Shown one piece after another: positions 33,578 through 40,790 of a DNA stretch of 63,669 nucleotides (within the stretch, counting starts at the first letter, position 1; every line of letters starts with the position of its first letter). Below the pieces are notes generated by a model that saw nothing but the letters and a program-made list of their open reading frames with translations, did not search any database and was not told where the DNA came from. The position numbers were made by a program, and so were the translations under genes. The stretch covers positions 1 to 63,669 of the forward strand of contig SFRL01000017.1 of NCBI GenBank assembly GCA_004562765.1, in the 5' to 3' direction. The DNA comes from a bacterium (GTDB taxonomy: Bacteria > Bacillota > Clostridia > Lachnospirales > Lachnospiraceae).

Positions 33578-34318
33578 TTATCGTTTTTCCTCTGTCAGCT
33601 TTTTCCCAAGCAGTGCCTGTTCTTTTTCGGTCAGTTGTGCCTTCTCCAACAGGTCCGGACGACGCTCGGCAGTGCGAAGGATGGACTGCTCCCTGCGCCA
33701 CGCATCCACCTTGGCGTGGTCACCGGACAGAAGGATCGCAGGTACTTTCTTGCCGTTCCACTCCTCCGGGCGGGAATACTGGGGATATTCCAGCAGATTG
33801 CCCTCTAAAGATTCCGTGCTGCCTGACTCATCGTTCGTGAGTACGCCGGGCACCATACGGCTGATGGCATCCACCATGACCATCGCCGGAAGCTCGCCAC
33901 CGGTGAGCACATAATCCCCGATGGAAACATAGTCCGTCACGATCTCCTCCAGCACACGCTCATCGATGCCCTCATAATGTCCGCACAGCAGGATCAGGTC
34001 TTTTTCCAGTGCCAGTTCCTTTGCCTGCGGCTGTGAAAAAATACCGCCCTGCGGAGTCAGATAAACGGTGCGGGGTTTATAGCCAATACGCTCTACAACA
34101 GACTTCCACGCATCGTACACCGGCTGCGCCTGCATGACCATGCCCGCGCCTCCGCCGTAAGGGTAATCGTCTACTTTTTTATGCTTGTCCAGTGTATAAT
34201 CGCGGATATTGATGCAGTCGATCGTCACGAGCCCTTTGTCAGCGGCCCGACCGATAATGCTTGTATTCAAGCCCTCCGCCACCATATCCGGAAATAATGT
34301 CAATATATGAAAGTTCAT
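33578..34318 (-). CDS. trmD: tRNA (guanine-N1)-methyltransferase TrmD
   Basis: A 246-residue SPOUT enzyme that makes m1G37 in tRNAs reading CNN codons. Typical parts are MNFHILTLFPDM, YPYGGGAGMVMQ, LTPQGGIFSQ, LCGHYEGIDERV and IGDYVLTGGELPAMVMVDAISRMVPGV; the last holds the knot that binds SAM. It lies 3 nt after rimM. rplS would be expected next but is displaced by the island. Confidence 0.97.
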   Translation of the reverse strand: MNFHILTLFPDMVAEGLNTSIIGRAADKGLVTIDCINIRDYTLDKHKKVDDYPYGGGAGMVMQAQPVYDAWKSVVERIGYKPRTVYLTPQGGIFSQPQAKELALEKDLILLCGHYEGIDERVLEEIVTDYVSIGDYVLTGGELPAMVMVDAISRMVPGVLTNDESGSTESLEGNLLEYPQYSRPEEWNGKKVPAILLSGDHAKVDAWRREQSILRTAERRPDLLEKAQLTEKEQALLGKKLTEEKR

Positions 34319-34321
34319 GGT

Positions 34322-34849
34322 TTATTCCTTTTTGTTCAGATCACGTAATCCCGGCAACAGATGGAGCGTCACATACCCTTCCTCCACATTGACCTCCTGC
34401 ACGCAGTCATGGATGGCAGGCACCAGCAGTTCCTCGCCGTCTGCGCCTTTGATCACATATACATCATTTGCGCCCGTGGTGAGCACGTCTGTCAGCGTGC
34501 CAAGCTCCTCGCCCTCATCGCTCTTTGCGGTCAGTCCGATAAGATCTGCCACAAAATACTCATCTTCTTCCAGTTCAACTGCATTTTCGCGCGTCACGTA
34601 GAGATTACATTTTTTGTACTGTTCAATATCGTTGATATTATCGTAATGCTTGAATTTGACGATGACGAGTTTTTTAAAATAGCGGACGCGCTCCACCTCC
34701 AGATGAAGATATTTTCCCTCTTTTGTGAGCAGTTCCACTTCCTCCAGATCATCGTAGCGTGACGGGTCATCCGTGGTCGGAAAAACCTTGACCTCGCCGC
34801 GCAGTCCGTGTGTATCTAAAATTGCGCCGACCTGTAGCAAATTTTCCAT
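34322..34849 (-). CDS. rimM: Ribosome maturation factor RimM
   Basis: A 175-residue protein for 30S head maturation through S19. The N-terminal domain begins MENLLQVGAILDTHGLRGEVKVFPTTDDPSRY and the C-terminal PRC-barrel includes DEYFVADLIGLTAKSDEGEELGTLTDVL and DELLVPAIHDCVQEVNVEEGYV. Its usual partner genes trmD (downstream) and khpA/rpsP (upstream) are present, but a terminator and a repeat element separate it from khpA. Confidence 0.95.
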   Translation of the reverse strand: MENLLQVGAILDTHGLRGEVKVFPTTDDPSRYDDLEEVELLTKEGKYLHLEVERVRYFKKLVIVKFKHYDNINDIEQYKKCNLYVTRENAVELEEDEYFVADLIGLTAKSDEGEELGTLTDVLTTGANDVYVIKGADGEELLVPAIHDCVQEVNVEEGYVTLHLLPGLRDLNKKE

Positions 34850-34890
34850 GTTATCATGTTTCCTTTCTTCTCAATATCTGTTGTGGCAGA

Positions 34891-35072
34891 CAAGGCAAGC
34901 AGCGTAATCTCCCACGACTTTTGCACGAGGAAGTGCGAGCGTATAATCAATCTACCGCCATCAAAAACATAAGGCGAAAGGCTATGTGTGCGAAGGACAC
35001 ATCGAGCCCGAGCCGAAGGGACAGCGAGGCATCCGAGTGCAATCGGAGCGGGAGATCACGCGCTTGCCCTTG
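34891..35072. repeat. Inverted-repeat-bounded intergenic element between khpA and rimM
   Basis: Outer arms 34891-34913 (caaggcaagcagcgtaatct...) and 35050-35072 (...agatcacgcgcttgcccttg) are imperfect inverted copies. Inside are two smaller hairpins: atgtgtgcgaaggacacat near 34983-35001 and atccgagtgcaatcgga near 35030-35047. No gene is seen. It interrupts an operon that is usually tight, and its style resembles the element at 19340-19792. Confidence 0.6.
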
Positions 35073-35080
35073 ATATATAA

Positions 35081-35112
35081 GAAAACGCATACTCATCAGA
35101 AGTATGCGTTTC
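35081..35112 (-). terminator. Intrinsic terminator after khpA
   Basis: Stem AAACGCATACT / AGTATGCGTTT with a 7 nt loop followed on the minus strand by TTTTCTTATA, 5 nt past the khpA stop codon. Confidence 0.85.
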
Positions 35113-35116
35113 ATGG

Positions 35117-35347
35117 CTACTGCATGATATCCACAATAACCTTCTTTTCACTTTTTGAGGCTGCCGCCTTCACAACAGAACGGATTGCTTTCGCAATACG
35201 ACCCTGCTTACCGATTACCTTGCCCATGTCGGACTGTGCAACGCGCAGCTCCACAACGATGGATTTATCGGTTTCTGTCTCAGTGACTGTGACCTGATCC
35301 GGGTAATCGACCAAGGCTTTTGCGATGACTTCCACTAATTCCTTCAT
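35117..35347 (-). CDS. khpA: KH-domain RNA-binding protein KhpA
   Basis: A 76-residue KH protein (YlqC). The RNA-binding GxxG loop is in MGKVIGKQGRIAKAIRSVVKAAA (about 41-63). KhpA binds RNA with KhpB in Firmicutes and influences cell division and elongation. It follows rpsP by 13 nt. Confidence 0.95.
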   Translation of the reverse strand: MKELVEVIAKALVDYPDQVTVTETETDKSIVVELRVAQSDMGKVIGKQGRIAKAIRSVVKAAASKSEKKVIVDIMQ

Positions 35348-35360
35348 AGGTCTACCTCAC

Positions 35361-35606
35361 TTATTTCTCGATACCAGCTAACTTGAAAATCTTTGCAACA
35401 GTCTCGGTAGGCTGAGCGCCGTTTGCTAACCACTTCTTAGCTGCCTCTGCATCTACATGATACTCACTGGGGTCCTTTGTAGGATCATAAGTTCCGATCT
35501 CATCGATGCTCTGACCGTTACGAGCGGTTCTTGAATCTGCAACAACGATTCTATAGAAAGGAGCCTTCTTCTGTCCTAATCTCTTTAATCTGATCTTTAC
35601 TGCCAT
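35361..35606 (-). CDS. rpsP: 30S ribosomal protein S16
   Basis: An 81-residue S16: MAVKIRLKRLGQKKAPFYRIVVADSRTARNGQSIDEIGTYDP is the family signature. It is an early-binding protein of the 30S body. AGGAGG precedes the ATG. It lies between ffh and khpA, the conserved order. Confidence 0.97.
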   Translation of the reverse strand: MAVKIRLKRLGQKKAPFYRIVVADSRTARNGQSIDEIGTYDPTKDPSEYHVDAEAAKKWLANGAQPTETVAKIFKLAGIEK

Positions 35607-35644
35607 TTCGTTTCACCTCCTTGAAATTTTCATTTTATCTATGG

Positions 35645-36994
35645 TTAAAACGGGAACTTAAATCTTCCCATTTTACCGCCTCTGCCCTTCATCATTCCCG
35701 GCATCTGCTTCATCATCTTGCGCGCCTGCTCAAACTGCTTGACCAGACGGTTGACTTCTGATATATCCACACCGGCGCCGTTTGCGATACGGCGTTTTCT
35801 GCTGGGATTTAGCACATTCGGGTTTGCCCGCTCCTGGGGCGTCATGGAATAGATGATCGCCTCGATGCGTGCCATCTTTTTCTCATCCATGGCATTCTCG
35901 ATCTCCGCCATCTGTGCACCGCCCATGCCTGGCATCATGCCAAGCACGCTGGAAAGACCGCCCATCTTTTTCATCTGGTTCATGGACTCCAGATAATCAT
36001 CAAAGGAGAACTCCGCTTTTTTCAGACGCTGCTCCATCTCCTTTGCCTTGTCCGCATCCATCTGCGCCTCCGCCTTCTCGATCAGCGTCAGCACATCACC
36101 CATACCTAAGATACGGGATGCCATACGGTCGGGATAAAACTGCTCCAGATCGGAGAGCTTCTCACCCATGCCGACGTAAAGGATCGGTTTTCCGGTCACT
36201 GCCCGGATAGAAAGTGCTGCACCACCTCTGGTGTCACCATCCAGCTTTGTCAGGATCACACCGTCGATGCCGATCGTCTCGTCAAAGGTCTTTGCCACGT
36301 TGACCGCATCCTGACCGGTCATCGCGTCCACAACGAGGATCGTCTGTGCCACATCCACATGTTCTTTGATGGAAACAAGTTCCGCCATCATGTCCTCATC
36401 CACATGAAGACGTCCGGCTGTATCTAAGATGACTAAGTTAAAGTCATTCTTATTCGCATGCTCGATCGCCGCCTTGGCAATGTCCACCGGAGAATTTTTA
36501 TCTCCCATGGAAAAGACTTCCACGCCCTGCTTTTCACCGTTGATCTGCAGCTGTTCAATGGCTGCCGGACGGTACACATCGCAGGCAACCAGCAGCGGTT
36601 TTTTGCCCTTCTGCTTGAACTTTCCTGCCAGCTTTGCAGTGGTCGTCGTCTTACCGGCTCCCTGAAGACCTGCCATCATGATGACTGTGATCTCCTTGCC
36701 GGGGCGAAGCGCGATCTCCGTCGTCTCGGAACCCATGAGTGCGGTCATCTCCTCATTTACGATCTTGATGACCATCTGTCCCGGGTTCAAGCCGTTCATC
36801 ACGTCGGAGCCGATTGCCCGCTCCTGCACGGTTTTCGTGAACTGCTTAACGACTTTAAAATTAACATCTGCCTCCAGAAGCGCCATCTTGACTTCCTTTA
36901 AAGCAACCTTTACGTCCTCCTCCGTCAAGCGCCCTTTGCTGCGCAGATTCTTGAACACATTTTGAAGTTTTTCTGATAAACCGTCAAATGCCAT
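35645..36994 (-). CDS. ffh: Signal recognition particle protein Ffh
   Basis: A 449-residue SRP54 GTPase that captures signal sequences on nascent chains with 4.5S/6S RNA. The N and G domains include MMAGLQGAGKTTTTAKLAG, LVACDVYRPAAIEQL, ILDTAGRLHVDEDMM and LTKLDGDTRGGA. The methionine-rich M domain covers about 300-449, with SMNQMKKMGGLSSVLGMMPGM and MKQMPGMMKGRGGKM. The receptor gene ftsY lies at 52239-53189. It follows ylxM by 3 nt. Confidence 0.97.
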   Translation of the reverse strand: MAFDGLSEKLQNVFKNLRSKGRLTEEDVKVALKEVKMALLEADVNFKVVKQFTKTVQERAIGSDVMNGLNPGQMVIKIVNEEMTALMGSETTEIALRPGKEITVIMMAGLQGAGKTTTTAKLAGKFKQKGKKPLLVACDVYRPAAIEQLQINGEKQGVEVFSMGDKNSPVDIAKAAIEHANKNDFNLVILDTAGRLHVDEDMMAELVSIKEHVDVAQTILVVDAMTGQDAVNVAKTFDETIGIDGVILTKLDGDTRGGAALSIRAVTGKPILYVGMGEKLSDLEQFYPDRMASRILGMGDVLTLIEKAEAQMDADKAKEMEQRLKKAEFSFDDYLESMNQMKKMGGLSSVLGMMPGMGGAQMAEIENAMDEKKMARIEAIIYSMTPQERANPNVLNPSRKRRIANGAGVDISEVNRLVKQFEQARKMMKQMPGMMKGRGGKMGRFKFPF

Positions 36995-36997
36995 ACG

Positions 36998-37354
36998 TTA
37001 TAATTCCTTTATGATCTCGCCGGAGATCTGTTTGATCTCCGTAAGCAAATATTCCTCATGACTCTGCTCATACGCTTCCGCTCTCTGCTGAATGCTCACT
37101 GCCTTTTCACGAAGCTCTAAAAATCGCTCCATGAGATGCAGCTTGTTCTCGTATTCCTCCAGCTTTTTCGTGGAGCGCTTGACGAGGTCAAACACTGCCT
37201 GTCTGGAAATATCCTGCTCCTCGGCGATCTCTCCGAGGGACAGATCATCAAACACAAAAGCCTCGAAGATCTTCTGCTGATGCTCATTTAAAAGCTCACC
37301 GTAAAAGTCATAAAGATATGTCTGCCTTACTTTCGGTTCCATTTCTGATGCCAT
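36998..37354 (-). CDS. ylxM: SRP-associated helix-turn-helix protein YlxM
   Basis: A 118-residue protein with a sigma-70 region 4-like helix-turn-helix (FDDLSLGEIAEEQDISRQAVFDLVKRSTKKLEEYE) and a C-terminal coiled-coil helix. YlxM (UPF0122) is nearly always upstream of ffh and, in streptococci, modulates SRP activity. It starts the operon, behind a strong promoter. Confidence 0.95.
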   Translation of the reverse strand: MASEMEPKVRQTYLYDFYGELLNEHQQKIFEAFVFDDLSLGEIAEEQDISRQAVFDLVKRSTKKLEEYENKLHLMERFLELREKAVSIQQRAEAYEQSHEEYLLTEIKQISGEIIKEL

Positions 37355-37386
37355 AAGTTTTACACCTTTTCTCTCAAACCTTAGCT

Positions 37387-37415
37387 ATCATACTACAAGA
37401 GAAAAGAGGTGTCAA
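37387..37415 (-). promoter_or_regulatory. Promoter of ylxM-ffh
   Basis: TTGACA (37410-37415), 17 nt spacer, TATGAT (37387-37392) on the minus strand, 32 nt ahead of ylxM. Confidence 0.85.
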
Positions 37416-37451
37416 GCATTTTTTCTTGTCACCTCTGAAATCTTTCTGCAC

Positions 37452-37486
37452 AAAAAGAGCCCTCCGCATGACTGCAAAGAGCTCTC
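37452..37486 (-). terminator. Probable terminator of the glycan operon
   Basis: On the minus strand, AGAGC...GCTCT (with an inner TGC/GCA pairing) is followed by TTTTTG, 18 nt past the last gene of the glycan locus. Confidence 0.55.
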
Positions 37487-37503
37487 CATCTAATTTTTAT
37501 ACT

Positions 37504-38283
37504 TTATTTCTCCCACCCGTACACTTCCAGCTGTGTCAATGCCGGGAATGGTGACGGATCGTCTGCCTTCTTCATGTCGTGCATGGTCAGGCTTGTGATA
37601 CGCTTCGGCGCAAAGGTGATCTCGTGGGGAAGTGTCTGCTTTTCCAGCTCCCAGTCAAGACTGCTGCCGTCGGAGAAGGAAAAACTCACCTGCGTCCACC
37701 AGTTGTCATGCGGAAAATCCGCACGGGTGTACATCACCAGCCGGTCGATCACAACCTCCCGCCCAAAGTCGATCGTGATCTGCGCGTCATCCTGCATATT
37801 GATACCCCAGGACGCATAGGGCCACTCACCGTGACTCTCGTTGGCAGTCACGCCATCGATGGCATTCTGCGCGGCAAACACTGCCTCCCCCCGCGTCTCC
37901 ACATTGGCAGTGGCATGGGGAAAGCTGTTTGTCAGACCGTGCTGATCCCACACATTAAGTGCCAGATTACGATATTCCTTCTGCAGATAATCCGGATATT
38001 TTTTGAGCGTCAGAAGGTGCAGTTCCCCATCAAATGCACGGGGTGAAAGGTTCGTGCGCTTCTCCCCAAAGGGGATCTCATAGGTGAGGGTTCCGGTCAG
38101 ATAGACGACAGATGTGCCACCCACATCATCCAACTGCAGCAGGTAATTTCCCGGAAATTCTCCCGGAATGACACGGATCACATCCCCGGGCTCGTAAGCC
38201 CCGGACCAGACCAGATGGATGTCCTCGCCGGTGCACTGCGCTCTTATATTTCCGAATTGATCTATTATTTCAATCTTATTCAT
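37504..38283 (-). CDS. F5/8 type C (discoidin)-like domain protein, cytoplasmic
   Basis: A 259-residue protein without signal peptide. Residues about 125-258 look like a galactose-binding/discoidin beta-sandwich: NAIDGVTANESHGEWPYASWGINMQDDAQITIDFGREVVIDRLVMYTRADFPHDNWWTQVSFSFSDGS. The N-terminal part (1-110) looks like another beta domain. I do not recognise a catalytic motif. It is the last gene of the glycan operon, 13 nt past the beta-glucuronidase gene, so a role in binding or trimming the same sugar is plausible but unproven. Confidence 0.65.
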   Translation of the reverse strand: MNKIEIIDQFGNIRAQCTGEDIHLVWSGAYEPGDVIRVIPGEFPGNYLLQLDDVGGTSVVYLTGTLTYEIPFGEKRTNLSPRAFDGELHLLTLKKYPDYLQKEYRNLALNVWDQHGLTNSFPHATANVETRGEAVFAAQNAIDGVTANESHGEWPYASWGINMQDDAQITIDFGREVVIDRLVMYTRADFPHDNWWTQVSFSFSDGSSLDWELEKQTLPHEITFAPKRITSLTMHDMKKADDPSPFPALTQLEVYGWEK

Positions 38284-38296
38284 TTAAAAGCTCCTT

Positions 38297-40093
38297 TTAC
38301 TTATAGCCAAAATTCGGAATCTCCCCCCAGCGCTGTCTGAAATAGTGCGCGGCCATCTTCGGCCTGCGCTCCCGCGTGAACAATCCCTTTTTGTTGCCGT
38401 CCACGCGCATGACACCCTGGATCGTTCCGAAATCCGCGAAGTTCCATACCTGCTCACCGATAAAGAACGACCGCTTGTCAAACTCGGCATTCTGGCGCTT
38501 GTAAAACTCTACCTGATATTCCTCGGAAAACATCTCGGGCACGCACTCATGAATGCCTGCAACGGCATCTGCACCGTACTCGGTGATCATAACCGGCTTG
38601 CCCTGCTTTTCCCAGAAATCCAGTTCCATATTCAGCGCATAGCAGGCTGCGTCCAGATCTCCTGACAGGTTGTACCAGCCGTAATAACGGTTGAAACATA
38701 CCACATCCATCGAGCGCGTCACGATATCTTTTTCATAATTATTCTGACAGCACACAAAAGTCACCGGGCGGTTCGCCGGGTCAAGACTGTGCGTATATTC
38801 ATACAGACCGTGCCAGTAATCGTAAGCCGCCTCCGGAAAATGCTCCGTATCCGGCTCATTTCCCATGGACCACATGACCACACAGGGATGGTTTTTATCC
38901 CGGGCGATCATGTCCTTCAGCACCTGTTTATGATGTTCCAGAATCGGATATTCATAGGGATTTTTTGCGCCGCCCGCATTGATGCCCACTGCCGGTGTCT
39001 CGTCAATAATGACGATTCCCTCCCGGTCACACAGCTCATACATCTCCTCTGCATAGGGATAATGGCTCGTGCGGAAGGAATTCGCATGCAGCCAGTGGAT
39101 CAGGTTCACATCCTTCACATTCAGGCACTGATCAAGCCCTCTGCCATGGAAAGCACTATCCTCATGCTTACCAAAGCCCTTAAAATAAAAGGGTTCTCCG
39201 TTGATCAAAAACTGTGTGCCACGCACTTCTACCGTACGGATTCCGAACGGCTGCTCATATATATCATCACCGTATACAACACGCAGCGTATACAGATAAG
39301 GCTCACCGGGGTACGGATTCCAGAGCTTTGCCCGGGGAACTTTGATCTTTCCGTTCGCACCGACTGCCGATGCTGCGATCTGTCCCTCTGCGTCCAAAAC
39401 ATCCACCTGCACATCCGTATCCGTGGCCTCACCGCCCACCAGTATCTCATAGTTCACGATTCCATCTGTTCCGTCAATATCCGGTACGATCGTCACATCC
39501 TCGATATACGCCTTCGGCGTCGTGTAAATGCGCACCGGCCGATTCAGTCCTGCGTAGTTAAAGAAGTCAAAACCGGGCAGATTCTGCTTTTTCCGCCAGA
39601 GTTTTGCCGCCTCAACACTGGGCACGCCCGGATTATCCGAGCCGAAAAACGCCATGTCCTCATTGCCGATCGGGAGCGTACTGTTGTTGACCCGGTTGTC
39701 CACCGCGATCAAAAGCTCTGCCTCTGTCCCGGTCGTGACCAGATCCGTGATCTCCACTTCAAAAGGCAGAAAACCGCCTTTATGTGTTTTGATCAGACGG
39801 CCATCCAGATAGACTTTTGCGCTGTGTGTCACCGCATCCAGCCGCAGCACAAGCCGCTGCCCTTCAAAGAAACGCGGGATCCTGACCTTTCTCTCATAAT
39901 ACGCAAAACCGTAATGATTCCGGTACTCCGGCACATCCTTCTGATCATTATAAGATGCCGGCACAGCGATGGGCTCCGCTCCCGCAGGCATCGCACAGGT
40001 CTCTCCCGGTTCCGTATCATCACCCAGCTTAAAATTCCAAATACCCGCCAGATCAATGACTGCGCGGGCATCGTTTTCTCTCGGATATAGCAT
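38297..40093 (-). CDS. uidA: Beta-glucuronidase, glycoside hydrolase family 2
   Basis: A 598-residue GH2 enzyme closely patterned on UidA. The general acid is E413 in MWSMGNEPDTE, the nucleophile E505 in MITEYGADAVAG, and the uronate-recognising N-x-K-G motif is N567/K569 in VDGNKKGLFTR. NRYYGWY (468-474) and FRTSHYPYAEEMY are also conserved. The segment between VGINAGG (about 370) and HHKQ (388) is clearly shorter than the E. coli Loop 1, so this is not the Loop 1 class acting best on small drug glucuronides. No signal peptide: cytoplasmic. Confidence 0.93.
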   Translation of the reverse strand: MLYPRENDARAVIDLAGIWNFKLGDDTEPGETCAMPAGAEPIAVPASYNDQKDVPEYRNHYGFAYYERKVRIPRFFEGQRLVLRLDAVTHSAKVYLDGRLIKTHKGGFLPFEVEITDLVTTGTEAELLIAVDNRVNNSTLPIGNEDMAFFGSDNPGVPSVEAAKLWRKKQNLPGFDFFNYAGLNRPVRIYTTPKAYIEDVTIVPDIDGTDGIVNYEILVGGEATDTDVQVDVLDAEGQIAASAVGANGKIKVPRAKLWNPYPGEPYLYTLRVVYGDDIYEQPFGIRTVEVRGTQFLINGEPFYFKGFGKHEDSAFHGRGLDQCLNVKDVNLIHWLHANSFRTSHYPYAEEMYELCDREGIVIIDETPAVGINAGGAKNPYEYPILEHHKQVLKDMIARDKNHPCVVMWSMGNEPDTEHFPEAAYDYWHGLYEYTHSLDPANRPVTFVCCQNNYEKDIVTRSMDVVCFNRYYGWYNLSGDLDAACYALNMELDFWEKQGKPVMITEYGADAVAGIHECVPEMFSEEYQVEFYKRQNAEFDKRSFFIGEQVWNFADFGTIQGVMRVDGNKKGLFTRERRPKMAAHYFRQRWGEIPNFGYK

Positions 40094-40116
40094 TGCTTTT
40101 CCTCCTCATCTATCAT

Positions 40117-40764
40117 TTAATAAGGTATTTCATACGCCCCATCCTCCGTATCCGGAAGTCCCAGACCGTATGAAATAAAAATGTTTTTCAAAATCATCGC
40201 ATGCAGATACGCGATCAGTCCGACGGAAATGAACAAAAACAGCCACTGCACAAAAATACCCAGTGCCAGCACACTCGCAGTGATCGCCAGCATGAGCAGT
40301 GTCCAGCCAAACTGCTTGACCGACATCATGAATGACAGGAAAAATATTTTTTTACAGTCCGCCTCGCACCGCGCCAGCACCGGAAAGAGATAAGTGAGCA
40401 CCATAAGATATACAAACGCCAGAATGACAAACACGATCAGCATCGTCTTAGCCGCCGCGCTTTCCCGCATCTGATAGCAGATATAAAAATCTCCACCCAG
40501 CACCAGCCCGATCAGAAGCATGATCAGCCAGCAGATCGTGGACTGCTTAAAATTTTCCTTAAATGCCCGGAAAAAGGATTGAAAGATGCTTCCTTCCTTA
40601 TCCTCTGCAAGCTTCAGCATGACATAATACAGTGCACTGGTGCTCGCTCCGATCGTGATGACCGGAAGGCTGCACACCGCCCACACCACTGTGAGCAGCA
40701 GCATATCCACAAGCTTTCCGATGAAATTCCACACGGGATTGTCAAAGCTGAAAATTGAATTCAT
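40117..40764 (-). CDS. DUF624 (YesL-like) membrane protein
   Basis: A 215-residue integral membrane protein with about five helices. It opens MNSIFSFDNPVWNFIGKLVDMLLLTVVWAVCSLPVITIGASTSALYY, the YesL signature. In B. subtilis YesL is encoded with YesMN in the rhamnogalacturonan locus, so its presence with a YesM/YesN system and ABC permeases here is consistent. The function is unknown. It is a paralogue of the protein at 15765-16415. Confidence 0.88.
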   Translation of the reverse strand: MNSIFSFDNPVWNFIGKLVDMLLLTVVWAVCSLPVITIGASTSALYYVMLKLAEDKEGSIFQSFFRAFKENFKQSTICWLIMLLIGLVLGGDFYICYQMRESAAAKTMLIVFVILAFVYLMVLTYLFPVLARCEADCKKIFFLSFMMSVKQFGWTLLMLAITASVLALGIFVQWLFLFISVGLIAYLHAMILKNIFISYGLGLPDTEDGAYEIPY

Positions 40765-40790
40765 TCCGATGTCCTCCTGTCATTTCCTGT

